DNA from: Trichomonas vaginalis G3
Taxonomy: Eukaryota; Parabasalia; Trichomonadida; Trichomonadidae
DNA length: 64,000 nt
Assembly: GCF_026262505.1 (NCBI RefSeq)
Contig: NC_067207.1
Location: 30,968,082 to 31,032,081, forward strand
Direction: 5' to 3'
The position numbers and the translations under genes are program-made. Below the pieces are notes generated by a model that was not told the origin of the DNA, searched no databases, and was given only the letters and a program-made list of their open reading frames with translations. Below, piece after piece: positions 29,101 through 39,800 of this stretch (position 1 is the stretch's first letter; each line of letters opens with the position of its first letter).

Positions 29101-31792
29101 TGTCACTTTTCTGATTAATTTGATATTGACGACAGATAATGAAGATAACAAAGAAAACATATTCAAATTGTTCTGGAAAATAAGTGAAATAAATGAAGTT
29201 TACAAAACTGCTTTTGTCACTTTTGTTGATGATTTAGTAAACTTAAGAATTGAGCGGTTTAACTATGATTATCATTTATTCAACCAGTCGTCGACGAAAA
29301 GTGTTGGATTATTGAATTTAGGAAGTACTTGTTTCTTCAATGCTGTTATTCAACAACTATTTCATCTTCCTTGTTTTACATATATAATATTAACTGAGAA
29401 ATTTGAAAATGACATTTCTATGCATCATTTACAAAGGATGCTTTCTGAATTATTGATTTCCAAACAAAGGTATTCAGATCCGAAATCTTTCTTTGATGAA
29501 TGGAAAGGATGGAATTCCCAGAAAATCAATGTAAAAGAACAACAAGATGCTTCCGAATTCATGACCATTTTCATTGATAAATTACCACCTGATACTTCCA
29601 AACTTTTCAAGGGATCTTCTGTTTGGACTGTAAGAGATTTAGAAGGAAATATCCTCAAAAGAATTGAAGAAGACTTTACAACAATAAGTTTGCAAGTGAG
29701 GTCATTTTCAAACATGAATTCTTCTTTGAATGGATTTGCTAAACCAGGAATGTTGACAGGAGATAACCAATACGAATCAGACGGACAAAAGATTGATGCA
29801 CAACATCTTACACGTCTCAAAGTTTGTCCTCCAATTTTGTTCTTCCAGTTAAGAAGATTCGAATACAACACAAGAACAGGAACAAGAGACAAAATCAATG
29901 ACAAATTTGACATTTCTTTGAAAATTAAAATAGATCCATTACTTGAAACAAATGAGAAACAAAACTATTACTTATTAAATGGAATAATTATGCACAGTGG
30001 CGGTGCAGATTCAGGACATTATTTGTCATATGTGAAAATCCAAAATAATTGGATTGAATTCAATGATAGCGAAGTTTCTTTTATCGACCAAGAAACTGTT
30101 TTAGAAAAAGCTGCTGCAAAAGGTACTTTGGAAAACTGTTCCGCTTATATTTTGGTATATGTCAAAGAAAATTTCATTCAAACTGATGATAATGATGAAA
30201 TGGTTACGTTTAATGATTTAGAAAAATATATTCCTAAAGATATGAAAGAAGAAATATATAAAATGAATGAAATCTTCATGAAAACACAGTTCGCTTTCTC
30301 TAGAATTTTCTTGAATTATATGATGAATGACGATAACAGCGGTTTTGACAAGAAATTGAATTTCTTTTTCCATATTTTCTTGCATGCTGATTACAAAGAA
30401 TTTCCAACGAGGTTCTTCGACAAAATGATTCGTCAAAGCTCATTTAATGACTCCAATTTGAAGCTGGTTATTTCAGAACACACTGATGATGTTATAGAAT
30501 TGTATTTGAGTTTGACAAATACAGATATTGTGAGCAAACTTAATGTATTCATTTCATCATTGTCAGTACAATTAACTGATGATGATAAACTGTTCGAGTT
30601 CTATCAGACAGTTGTTGACAGATTGGAATTATTCGTTGAAAATAGAATGAACGTCAAAAATATTTTGAAACTGATTTATGATTTTTCATTCAATCAAAAA
30701 GAAAAATGTCAAGTTTTTGTTGACAAAATCCAAGAATTTATAGTTCTAAATTACGAGAAGGCTGAACAAATGGCATTAACATATAAGTCTAACCTGTTTA
30801 TTGGTGATGTCTTCAATATTTTAAGTTTGTATTTGGATTCAGTCAAAATTAAAATCCTTTTGAAATATTCTGACATGATTATTATGACTTATTCCAACAG
30901 ACATCCTTTCTATAATTTACTAGTTTTGTTATATGAAAATGATAAGATTGATGATGAATTTTTCTTGGAAACAGCAAGAGCAAATCCATCTGCAATGTTT
31001 TCTGAATTTAGAAAGAAATTTGATACAATGAAAATTGAAAAATCAATTATTATTGTCACTTTTTATGAAAGATTCCATTCATTAAGGGATGAAATTCTCA
31101 AGTTCTTGATTACAAAGGATTCAATTAATTATGTACAAAGCTGTAGATTGTTATCAAAACCATTAATTTCACTTTTATTTGCAAACAAAGAAGAAGATCG
31201 AAAATCAGCAAGAAATATAATAGAAATTGGTTTCCCTGTAATGAGAAACGATGACATTCTTGAGAATTACAGTGAAAACGATGACTTTTTAGACTTTGTT
31301 GATGAATTTTTGAAATATTTCGTTAAATTCGCAAATTCAGAAGAAAAGAAAGATGAAAAAGTGATGAAAGATGTATTAAATTATATTGTTATTCTTTGTC
31401 CATTTATGCGTGAAGAAGAAGACTTAGCTATAGTATCTTTAATCACGAATTCTTCAGAACAAAATGAGATTTTCAATTATTTAATGTTTTGTTCTTTGTT
31501 GGGTTCTGATTTCGCCGAAAAATATTTCACACAGATCATGGAAATCGTTATGAATAAGATTCCTCATTATGATGAAAACAGAGTCAGTGATGAAACAACA
31601 TCAGTTTTGGCTGCTTTGACTTGTTTTGCAATGAATTTAGATTATAATTCTGATGAAATTAAGAATTTCTTGTCTCAGGAAGTCATGAAGTTGTTCAAAA
31701 ATGTGATGAAAACACATGGAAAAGATACTTCTGAATATTTGTTCCTTGAAACTGCTTACAATGAAATCGAAAATTCGAAATCAGAAAAATAA
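26150..31792 (+). CDS. Giant ubiquitin-specific protease, family C19 (USP9X/USP34-like)
   Basis: An 1880-aa host deubiquitinase. The first about 1040 residues are helical-repeat-like, with a ubiquitin-like stretch at about residues 625-690 (VIFVLGSREEEVTVTEDETAEDL). The catalytic domain begins with the Cys box GLLNLGSTCFFNAVIQQL at about residue 1050 and ends with the His box MHSGGADSGHYLSYVK near 1285, followed by WIEFNDSEVS. The catalytic core is only about 250 residues between the boxes, short for USPs, and I see no CxxC zinc ribbon. About 550 more helical residues follow. The ATG at 26150 is used because the frame opens with TTG two codons earlier. Intact, single exon. Confidence 0.92.
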   Translation: MNYDDFACIALSCCGSSSEFGQIIPLVLEKIKQVIANKHLDPPEEDKTDTFLTFFIPDFLRTLLSSSSYQSSDYRDIKILLRDLLELSTKFFYDDTYKKTIFSIDTLLFTKNSALYQQNDPTSMFYTIWHSFIENSKFYFIELSHCIQDNFGQDESIFYFVFDAYKLSGKAAEFKICVENALQSYVNFLFGIDSILEKEPQRLKEFQFKALPLFIELLPELRSIQALSLLNILTNLLNSTQHKTRLLGADSIAQIARISQFSIAISDWARQEKIKKSLLNPVSVSLCNSLSPVIQVCLKNGNIEFELFTEFINECIKQQISESTISDFISTYCDNFQVDKQPELLEKIRSVEITENNIEIFAKILSNLEYHKKEALEILIKWSENKELSNDSQKILLNYIIKIVERASSTSIPECAVDYANRLIEEEDFDNALKIYTKLVRYNICSKDVIQEFIKSDGKLRKLGFDLEIQRFSQFEEMNLKKYNDRIDDYFWYFINELIKASKFRVYNNPNMSELKQIAKEYDYSKATPSFVDFVEQLSTDSPIYLFRVVKECENPEITKIAIDKLLKRGQNLSTIIEKQVIENIDNFNESFIRIIPIVDFFFQDLTNFHKFAKANIIPHFLPKTIDVIFVLGSREEEVTVTEDETAEDLVEQASVVFKEKVNLREFWSVLDTVKNREIKEGEEIVFAKPIIELNNVVKINSIIKFINHGLTEKLLVFVNEKSDISKSDMEKIFSLINKLPTSQDIKDALKEKDKTLELLETAKNIYYVKYIFESIRNLSQCSKDYLLKDDKEILHKIIKFLEMESPAEFKEEIINILKQYLEAEFVTKSDIHFILPNLIDIFVDETCSNDMRFNIIEIIQNLSYGELQQEITEIMKQKTEFLNLILQNLTKDNFEQFKEFVDKCDILPVIFEIVRSQISKENFDNKFILSLIEEKSEIGKYFSEKEFLEMSINLITLQNPEMVKFGVDFFYKLADKSEIVNEYVTFLINLILTTDNEDNKENIFKLFWKISEINEVYKTAFVTFVDDLVNLRIERFNYDYHLFNQSSTKSVGLLNLGSTCFFNAVIQQLFHLPCFTYIILTEKFENDISMHHLQRMLSELLISKQRYSDPKSFFDEWKGWNSQKINVKEQQDASEFMTIFIDKLPPDTSKLFKGSSVWTVRDLEGNILKRIEEDFTTISLQVRSFSNMNSSLNGFAKPGMLTGDNQYESDGQKIDAQHLTRLKVCPPILFFQLRRFEYNTRTGTRDKINDKFDISLKIKIDPLLETNEKQNYYLLNGIIMHSGGADSGHYLSYVKIQNNWIEFNDSEVSFIDQETVLEKAAAKGTLENCSAYILVYVKENFIQTDDNDEMVTFNDLEKYIPKDMKEEIYKMNEIFMKTQFAFSRIFLNYMMNDDNSGFDKKLNFFFHIFLHADYKEFPTRFFDKMIRQSSFNDSNLKLVISEHTDDVIELYLSLTNTDIVSKLNVFISSLSVQLTDDDKLFEFYQTVVDRLELFVENRMNVKNILKLIYDFSFNQKEKCQVFVDKIQEFIVLNYEKAEQMALTYKSNLFIGDVFNILSLYLDSVKIKILLKYSDMIIMTYSNRHPFYNLLVLLYENDKIDDEFFLETARANPSAMFSEFRKKFDTMKIEKSIIIVTFYERFHSLRDEILKFLITKDSINYVQSCRLLSKPLISLLFANKEEDRKSARNIIEIGFPVMRNDDILENYSENDDFLDFVDEFLKYFVKFANSEEKKDEKVMKDVLNYIVILCPFMREEEDLAIVSLITNSSEQNEIFNYLMFCSLLGSDFAEKYFTQIMEIVMNKIPHYDENRVSDETTSVLAALTCFAMNLDYNSDEIKNFLSQEVMKLFKNVMKTHGKDTSEYLFLETAYNEIENSKSEK

Positions 31793-32127
31793 TTATAATA
31801 TTTCTTGTATTTTTTATTTATTTATTGTTTTAAAAGTTAGATTATATTTTGGAAAAAGTGATTTTTTTATAAACTTTCATTCAAAAAATTAAATTTGATT
31901 TTTGATTTTATGCCAAATATCAAAATTATTGAGTTAATGAAATTAGTAGGTATACTTTTAATATCGATTCGATAAAACTAAAAAAAAATAATCACATTAG
32001 ATATTGTAGATCAAGAAAGAAAATAAATTCGAGATATATCTTTTCTAAATTTAATTTTTTCTTTATAAAAAATATTTTAGTACAAGAAATATTTGAGAAA
32101 TAAAAAGTTTTTTTCTTTAATTCCTTT
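31793..32127. other. Intergenic region between convergent host genes
   Basis: 335 bp of very AT-rich sequence between the USP stop and the M8 stop. I see no gene, repeat or clear terminator beyond T-rich stretches. Confidence 0.6.
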
Positions 32128-34164
32128 CTAAACAATATAATTTGCATCAGAATCCTCAAGATATGCATTTTCTTTTGCATTTCTAATTGCAAATATAACC
32201 AAAGCTGCAATAAATGCAATCACAATTAAAGCTGCAACTCCGGCACATGCCGCAATAATTATCAACTTTTTCTTTTTAGCCTTCTTTTCTGCTGCTTTGG
32301 AATTTTCATATGAACCTCCAGACCCTGTTGTTGTTGTTTCATTTCCTCCAGTTCCTGAAGGATTTTCAACTCCAGGTCCTGATGGATTATTTCCTGGTTC
32401 GGGTCCTGATGGATTATTTCCTGGTTCGGGTCCTGATGGATTATTTCCTGGTTCGGGTCCTGATGGATTATTTCCTGGTTCGGGTCCTGATGGATTATTT
32501 CCTGGTTCAGGTGCTGATGGATTATTATCAGGTTCAGGCTGTGTCGGTGTTGGAGAATCACTATTCAATTGCCTTGTATCTGGATTGAATGGGTCAACAA
32601 CAAACTTCATTTCGTTAAGTTTCACAGACCTGCAGAATCTTTCAGGATCAACACAAGAAACTTGTCTGCGATAGTAACCTAATGGCAAAGAAAATTCCTT
32701 AGTTGCGTTTTCTTTTGTGCATGTGACACTTTCAAACTGAGTTGCAGCTAGATCTTTATTGACTTGAATTGTGAACGATTTATATCCGTCGCATGTATAT
32801 GTACCGCATTTGTGGTAATTATATGACATTGTTGATGGAAGGATAGCTTGTCCATTAGGACAAACATAATTTGGAAAATAAAATGGAATGAAATCATAAA
32901 CTTGTGTTCTACCAACTCCAATGCCTTTCGGATCGTAAAATTGTTTTTGTTCATTAGATAATCCATTAATGGTTACAGGTCCTGAAAATGGTCCGGAGAA
33001 TTTGAAATCAAAACTTGCATACCACTTTTCATATACTGAGAAGTTTCTCATATAATACTTAGGGAAAACATTTTGTGGAGGACCAATTGCAAAGTTTGGA
33101 ATTGGTTTTCCGTCAATTGATTCTGGGTGGCCCCATACTAATGGTTGTCCCATTCTCCAGTTAACTTTGTAGTTACCTGTATCCATAAGAACTGCAAGGA
33201 CAGCGTCAGTCAACCTGGAATATGGTCCAGCTTCTGTTTGAATTGTCATGCCAACCATCAAATCTGTCATGTAAGATCTTGCTTCTAAATGACTTCCTGC
33301 TGTTCCTTGACCGCCATCATTTTCAATTTCTAATCCAGATGGACATTTTCCATAAGTTCCTTGGAATTCCTGAACTCCAAAGCGCTTCATTGCAAACTTA
33401 TGGGCGTATGGTGTTACTAAGAAAGTAAAACTTCTCCCATATTTTGTAAAACTGCATGTTATTCGTGAATGCGGAGATGTTGACTCGTGAGGATGGTAAT
33501 AATCAAAATATGATGATGAAATACCCAAAGCATGGAAAATTTCATGAACGCAAGTGTAAAAGAATCTTGAATCTTTTGAGTTTTCATTTTGTACTTGTTC
33601 TGGAACTGCCATTGGATTTAGGAAAACGACACCAAATATTGGTCTGTGATATGTTCTCTCTTCTGATAATCCAGCTGCTGATGCAAGTGTAGAATCATCA
33701 TCATCTCTTGGTCTTGAAAGTATCGCAAGTACAATATCAACTCCAGATGCTGTTTGGGAGCCAAAATTCGTCTCGTATCCATAGTTACCATTAAATTCTG
33801 TATATTGAATATCTGAATTATAGGGAATTACGGAAAGAAGTCTCTCCAAGTATGTCTTAACGTTGTCAAGAGTTCCCTTAATAGTCGAAATCTTAGTTGA
33901 AGTTAAAATATGTTTCTGTTCACAAAAGTAAGTCTTGCCTTGGAATCGAACATGTTGTCTAACGGTTTGGCAGGTTCGTTGATCATCTTTTGATTTATCA
34001 ATGTAGTTATAATCTAATTTTATTCTGATGTTTTTCCATTCGACATTTTTAAGATTTCGAGATAATTTAGGTCCTTGAAGCGTTCTTGTTATATTGCCCA
34101 TTTCAAGATCATGATTGCACTTATGTACATTAATTTGCTCAACGAGGAGTAGGGATATAATCAT
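32128..34164 (-). CDS. Leishmanolysin-like (GP63) surface metalloprotease, family M8
   Basis: 678 aa from MIISLLLVEQ; the upstream frame begins only with TTG. A short hydrophobic start probably serves as signal peptide. The zinc motif HEIFHALGIS lies at about residues 205-214, the spaced third ligand in GSHLEARSYMTDLM at about 290, then LMDTGNYKVNW fits the Met-turn region. Several cysteines follow. A proline-rich stalk has six repeats of GPEPGNNPS type, then a transmembrane helix (IIAACAGVAALIVIAFIAAL) and a short cytoplasmic tail with NAYLED. M8 proteases are expanded in T. vaginalis and act at the cell surface on host proteins. Intact. Confidence 0.93.
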   Translation of the reverse strand: MIISLLLVEQINVHKCNHDLEMGNITRTLQGPKLSRNLKNVEWKNIRIKLDYNYIDKSKDDQRTCQTVRQHVRFQGKTYFCEQKHILTSTKISTIKGTLDNVKTYLERLLSVIPYNSDIQYTEFNGNYGYETNFGSQTASGVDIVLAILSRPRDDDDSTLASAAGLSEERTYHRPIFGVVFLNPMAVPEQVQNENSKDSRFFYTCVHEIFHALGISSSYFDYYHPHESTSPHSRITCSFTKYGRSFTFLVTPYAHKFAMKRFGVQEFQGTYGKCPSGLEIENDGGQGTAGSHLEARSYMTDLMVGMTIQTEAGPYSRLTDAVLAVLMDTGNYKVNWRMGQPLVWGHPESIDGKPIPNFAIGPPQNVFPKYYMRNFSVYEKWYASFDFKFSGPFSGPVTINGLSNEQKQFYDPKGIGVGRTQVYDFIPFYFPNYVCPNGQAILPSTMSYNYHKCGTYTCDGYKSFTIQVNKDLAATQFESVTCTKENATKEFSLPLGYYRRQVSCVDPERFCRSVKLNEMKFVVDPFNPDTRQLNSDSPTPTQPEPDNNPSAPEPGNNPSGPEPGNNPSGPEPGNNPSGPEPGNNPSGPEPGNNPSGPGVENPSGTGGNETTTTGSGGSYENSKAAEKKAKKKKLIIIAACAGVAALIVIAFIAALVIFAIRNAKENAYLEDSDANYIV

Positions 34165-36466
34165 TTTTTCTGATTTCAATGATATAAAATTGCACAGCGC
34201 TGAAAAAAAAATTATATAGGAAATTATGTGATGATTATAAATTATGCATAAAATTTCGCCTGTAATTTTTCTGATGTTGAAACCCAGAATCGTGATATCT
34301 CTGATTTTGATATATCTTCATTATTTATGGGATTTCTTGTTTCGAAAAACGGTTATGGAAAAATTTCAATATTATCCTATTTATTTTGTCATTAAATCAA
34401 ATCGATTATTCAAATAACCTATGAACTCATCAAATATAGATCCGTATTTTTCCCAAGTGATCGGGGTATCTCCAATCCCAGCCCTATCGTCCTCCCAGTG
34501 TCAGTTTTCAATATAAAATCCAAATTTTTTTTGAAAATAAAAATTTCGAGAAATTTTTCTGATTTTTTTTTCTTTGATTTCAATAATTCAAAATAAATTT
34601 GGGAGTAAAAAGACACTATTTAATGAAATTCATATGAGTGAATGTGGATAAATACTCTCAAAACATACAATTTATCTATTTTTTCTTTATATTATCAACT
34701 AATTAGTGATAATTTTTTTTGAATCAGATTTTTTTTTCATTAAAAACATAATATATAACACAACAATGATGCACACATACGTATCTACACATCAAAATAT
34801 AAAGCTTGTTTTGGTCTGGGCATCCCAACCCAAAATTCTTAAAAAATTGAATAAAATTGAATACTTGGGGCTGGGATACCCATCCCAAAACCGAATTGAA
34901 TTTTTTGAATTAAAGAATATATTTATGTATTTATAATATACATGTGATGTCTATAAAAAATACTAAATTCTAAAAAAAATTCAATTTATTCAAAACGTAT
35001 ACTAAGTGATCACTTCATTAGTAGGATCAGCAATCCTACTAAATGGTGAGAACGCCACTAACTAAAAAGGGAGTCCTTGGAGCTCTTGATCTCTTGTCAG
35101 TAGAGTTCATAATGAGGCATGGCATCTACTGATTAGAGATCAGAGCAATCCTACCTTACCTTCAGGAGCTACAAAGCTCCTAATCGTTACGAGAGGGAGC
35201 CTTGGAGCTCCTGAAGCTCATCAGCAGAGGCTATTTACCATTTGGGCCTCTTCTGATGAAAGATGCGAAACACGTCTACGAACCAGGAGCTTCAAAGCTT
35301 CTAATCCTTACTAAAGGGAGCTTTGGAGCTCCTGAGTCTCCATCAACAGAGTCCCAGATGGTAAATGTCCTTTGCTGATGAAAGATGCGAAACACATCTA
35401 CGAACCAGGAGCTCCAAAGCTCCTAATCCTTACGAAAGGGAGCTTTGGAGCTCCTGAAACTCCTTTTACTATAAAATAGGACAGTTTTCTTCTGAGGTTC
35501 TCATCAAATCTAAGACTTCAGAAGAAAGCTGTCCTATCAATGTATACTTACACTCTCATGGACTACAAGTGTACAATTTTAAGGCAGAGATTATCCGAGG
35601 CCTCTCATCAAATGAGGGACCTCGGATAATCTCTACCTTAAGTAGTCAAATAACTTTTCTCACTATTTAGGAACAAAAGAACAAGAGTTGGAGTACTTTA
35701 AGGCAAGATTCTTCCGAAATCTCTCATCGAATGAGAGACTTCGGAAGGACCTTGCCAAATCCTTGAACGCCAATATCCTTGGAACTGAGCTAGAACCAGG
35801 GAGAAGTAGCATACTATAGAGCACGATGGTAATCTCGGAAATGCTTATATCGCCCCAAGCACAATATTTAAGAAGTCTAACTCATATATACAAGAAGTCA
35901 GGCTGAATAGATATTGTGCATATGGTTTGCAGAACTCTCATGATATTTAAAATTCATGTTATCCCAAAAAAGGTGACACTTTGGGTGTATCGTCCATCCC
36001 AGGGATGCAAAAATCACATCACCTTGGATCTATACGCATCAAATGAATACTAATTTCCATTAACAAATCAATGTTTCCATAATTCGATTTCGTTGAATTA
36101 GTAAACAAAAATGTGAACCTAATGGAAATGGCAAAACCTCATATACGTTATTACAATTCATCTCGAGATCATCATTATATTCATCCTAATTCGGTTGGAT
36201 ATGAAATATATGTTCATTTTAAGCGGTTATTATAGTAATTTATCATAATTAAACAGTATAAATAAAATTTAAATATTAATATTGTTTTTCAGGCATGGTT
36301 CACCTGTATTCTATGACCTCATCTCAATTCAAATCAAAGTGGCTTGAGGTATTCTTTACATTCAATGCTTGATATCATGAAAATTGATTAAGGATGTCAA
36401 TTTGGAAGAAAAGTGAGAAAATTCCTAAAATGCTAAAAATGAATTTTCCAAACGTACTTTTTTATC
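34165..36466. other. Host non-coding region with hairpin cluster
   Basis: 2.3 kb with no credible gene. The first 800 bp are plain AT-rich DNA. 35,000-35,760 is unusually GC-rich and full of inverted repeats (listed separately). 35,760-36,460 holds no structure that I can name. Confidence 0.6.
35004..35757. repeat. Cluster of perfect and near-perfect hairpins
   Basis: At least eight hairpins in 750 bp: AAGTGATCACTT (35004), AGTAGGAT..ATCCTACT (35020), the AGGAGCT..AGCTCCT family (35163, 35285, 35405), CATCAGCAGAGGC..GCCTCTTCTGATG (35221), ACAGTTTTCTTCTGA..TCAGAAGAAAGCTGT (35474), GAGATTATCCGAGG..CCTCGGATAATCTC (35587) and a CCGAAATCTCTCAT..ATGAGAGACTTCGG type (35713). The last two share a CTCATC(A/G)AATGAG loop and sit in AAGGC..GCC(T) frames, so they are diverged copies of one unit. 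Confidence 0.85.
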
Positions 36467-36530
36467 AAAAAAAAAAAAAAAAAAAAAGGAAGTGGGGCTT
36501 CCAGGGGCTGCGCCCCTTCTAGCCCCTAAG
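36467..36530. repeat. Polinton terminal hairpin and A run (inferred terminus of B1)
   Basis: 21 As, then GGAAGTGGGGCTTCCAGG, inner stem GGGGC-tgc-GCCCC and AGCCCC closing the outer stem. It is the inverted counterpart of 19561-19610, with the outer stem conserved and the inner stem changed on both sides. I take this as the left end of Polinton B1. Confidence 0.6.
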
Positions 36531-36824
36531 AAATTTTGCCCAAGACCCAAGAGGAGGACCGAACCCCAGCCGACCAGCCGGTGACTTTTTTGTAGAGCAC
36601 TCAAAATAGTATAACTTTGTCCGGACAAATAAGGGCCTATCGTTGCTACAGGAAAAGTTACAGGCGTTCCAAGGAAGTATACTTTGAGAAGCCTTTTCCC
36701 CTTATAGAATGAGATAGGACGGTTATTTTACAAAACTGACAACACTTTGACCGAGTAGTTTTTTGTGCTGAACAAAAAGTGTCATATAAACATCTGTCAA
36801 AAACCGTTTTTTACTTCACTTAAA
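36531..36824. other. Terminal spacer of Polinton B1
   Basis: About 290 bp without a gene. Contains a stretch GTAGAGCACTC and, 30 bp before it, GGACCGAACCCCAGCC, which look tRNA-like but do not form a tRNA. Ends in TTTTTTACTTCACTTAAAATG, the promoter-like motif of the large gene. Confidence 0.5.
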
Positions 36825-39800
36825 ATGCCACGTAAGCTACGTAAGAATATACGTAAGAGGAAGGGGCATTGAAAACATCCCATAGTAAAACTGACACCAC
36901 AAACAACAGTTGCAACAACAAATTATGAATGACCCCACTATGTTGCAACAAATGTCAAGCAACCCTATGCTTTTAAACCGAGTTATTGGTGCACAGAGTG
37001 GAGGTTTAAGAGCGGCACTTTTAGCGAAAATGGCAGGCTATGGTGGAGCTGCAAGACGGAACAGCTTATAACCCTCAAAGTCAAATGAATTTGAGTTCAC
37101 TCAAAAATCAAATAACAGATGTCAAAAGTCAAACATAGACATACAGAAACAAATAAGTGAAAACGAAAAGAAAACTAGAATATGACAGACACACAAAGAA
37201 CTAAATGAGTTAAACGTAGAGAAAAAGAAGAAAGAAAACAACTGAAAGAACTAAGTACAGAGGAATATGCGAAAAAAGTGTCAGAAAAAGCAGCAGAAGT
37301 AGCAAAAAATGGAACAAGATGTTATAAATTTGAAAAACCATACTACTCAATATAAAGTACTGAAAGATGAAGAAATAAAACAAAAGCCCTGAAGACATAT
37401 ATGGATAGCGATGAGTATAAAAAAGAAGTTGAAGCAAATGTAAAGGCAGAAAAACTTTTACAGTTGCAAAACCAAACCGTACAGTATGAAAACTTAGCAC
37501 AAGAAAGTAAAAATAACGACGCAGCCATGCAAAAGGCAATGAAAAGCGCAAATATATAAAAGCTAATAATGACTGGTTAGATGCCCAAGCCAACGCTAAA
37601 GCAGCCCAACTTATAGGGTCAATAAGGACAAAAATACAAGCGGATGAAGACAGTTCAAATGAAGCTTTAATGAATGCTGACTTTAAGAACGCCTTCGAAG
37701 CTCTTCATAGTAAGGTGAAACTAGTGAACGACTTCTCATCTGGAAAGAAACTGAAGTCTGAAGGTTTCGACAAAGAGTTAAGAGAAGTAGCACAAAATAT
37801 GACGAAAATAACAGATGCAGCAACGAGACAGGCAGTTCAAAGTGCCTATGACGCCGTTAGAGCAACTGTTGTGGAAAGTCAAGAAAAAGAGTTACAACAG
37901 ACCAAAACAGACCTAGTAAATGCTTTCTTAAAAACGAAAAGTCAGGTAGGACATTATGCTGCAGATGGAACATATGTGCCAGCTGGTGGAACTTATATAC
38001 CACCAAACCCTCCAAGAGAAGCACCTGCACCAGGACTACCTAAAACATTTACATCGTCACATGGACACAGACACAGGCATGCACCAAAACCAACACAACA
38101 ACCAACAGTTCAAAATCCAGCACCACAACAACTAACAGTTCAAAATCCAGCACCACAACCAACAGTTCAAAACCCTGCACAGCAACTAACAGTTCAAAAC
38201 CCTGCACAGCAACAACCACAAACAGAGCAAGGACATAAAAGAAGTAGAGAACAAGGAAACCAAGAATTCTTAAAAATGCTTAAGGAAGATTATGGTTACC
38301 CAGATACTCTTGACTTTAGTGACAGATATAAAGAAGCTATTAAAAAGTTCAAGGAAGGAAATACTGACCCGAACCTATTTAGCTTTATGGTTCAGCACCA
38401 AATGGGATATAATTTCAAACCTGGAAAATACAAGCTCGCTAAGGGATATGATTTAATAGCATATCATCCAAATGACATGAATGAATTTACTCCGAGATAT
38501 TTGGTGTCAGAGCTAAATGATAATTCAACTCTCTTCATGAAACGCGTAAAAAATAGAGACGGAACGAAAGAAGAAAGGTTTATGAGTCCGGATGACTTAG
38601 ATAGGGAACTTGTTAAAAACGGTCTCGGAATATATGAAATGCCAGCAGATGAGGTACAAGAAACTCCACAGGAAGAAGTTCAGATACAACCAGACATGGA
38701 AGAAATAGTTCAGCAACAACAGCTAGAAGAGCCTGAAGGAAACGAACAAGTCCCTCCTTTGGAAACTAACTTCACAGAACTAGATGAAGATTTGGAACAG
38801 CCGAAAAATCTTGACCCTCAACAAGTGTATGCGGAGAATATGGAATCTTTCCAAGAGTCTAAGAAAAATTCGGCTGACATAGTAGAAGAATATCGAAAAA
38901 TGTTCACCGACATACAAAAGACTCCAACATCAGATGAAAATATTCAGCATAGAATGGAAGTACTGAAAGAAAATGTACGCAAATACAATAATCCTTTTTA
39001 CTTACGACCATATAACGTTCAATCTTTGGCTGAACTCGGTGAAAAAAAAAGGTTAAATTTCACCAAAACATATAGAAATGAAACATTGTTTAAAGTTCAT
39101 TCAGAACCTAACCAATATGGAAACAAACCTACTTTTGTTTCTGCAGACTATGGAACTACAATGAGATGGGGTCATAAAGCTAATCCGGATAGGTGGTTCA
39201 TAAACTTACAACCACAATTCCAAGAAGTTGTAGACGCAATGGAAGTGAATGGTGAACCAGATATAGCTGGTATTTTCAGCGCGGCTTTAATGCCATTGAA
39301 AGATATGAAACATGCAGATATTTTGGACCAGTATGAAATGAACATGGCTGATGGAAATATAACACCTGACGTTCTAGAACATTTATCTCAAAGAACTACA
39401 CAGAACCATAGAGATGGTATATTTGGTGAAGAGTTTAGAAAGAAAGTTAGGGAGATAGAAGGAAGAGAACCTATTGTACATGACCTTGCAAACGAAAGTT
39501 TACAAAATGTCATAAAAACTTACTTTGCAGACAATGAACTGAGAAGGGATGAATATTTAAGAAAACTCAAATGGACAGTACCAAATGAAATGTTAGTATT
39601 GAAAAACATGTTCCTTGACAAAATAAAACCAACTACAGAAATAAATGACGCAAGACTGAAACATTGGGTAAAAGCTTTCCCATTCACAAAAGATATTATT
39701 GGTAACATGGAAAGAAAACCAGAATGGCTACAAAAACATATATTTGGAAACGAGCATATTCCATATGGACAAGCTATATTTGAAGAGCTTGAACCGGAAA

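Noticed and set aside
29425..29913. 162-aa minus-strand ORF within the USP catalytic region
   Set aside because: Antisense to an intact gene with clear C19 boxes.
34706..34936. 76-aa ORF in host intergenic DNA
   Set aside because: No start context, low complexity, no recognisable segment.
36425..36628. 67-aa minus-strand ORF over the B1 terminus
   Set aside because: Runs through the poly-A tract (poly-Phe) and the terminal hairpin; not a gene.
36531..36660. tRNA gene or tRNA-derived SINE
   Set aside because: GTAGAGCACTC resembles a D-arm and GGTTCGGTCC, on the other strand, resembles a B box, but they lie on opposite strands and no cloverleaf can be drawn.
37210..37593. 127-aa minus-strand Phe/Leu-rich ORF
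   Set aside because: Antisense to the frameshifted 5' part of the large coiled-coil gene, whose sense reading gives coherent helical peptides.
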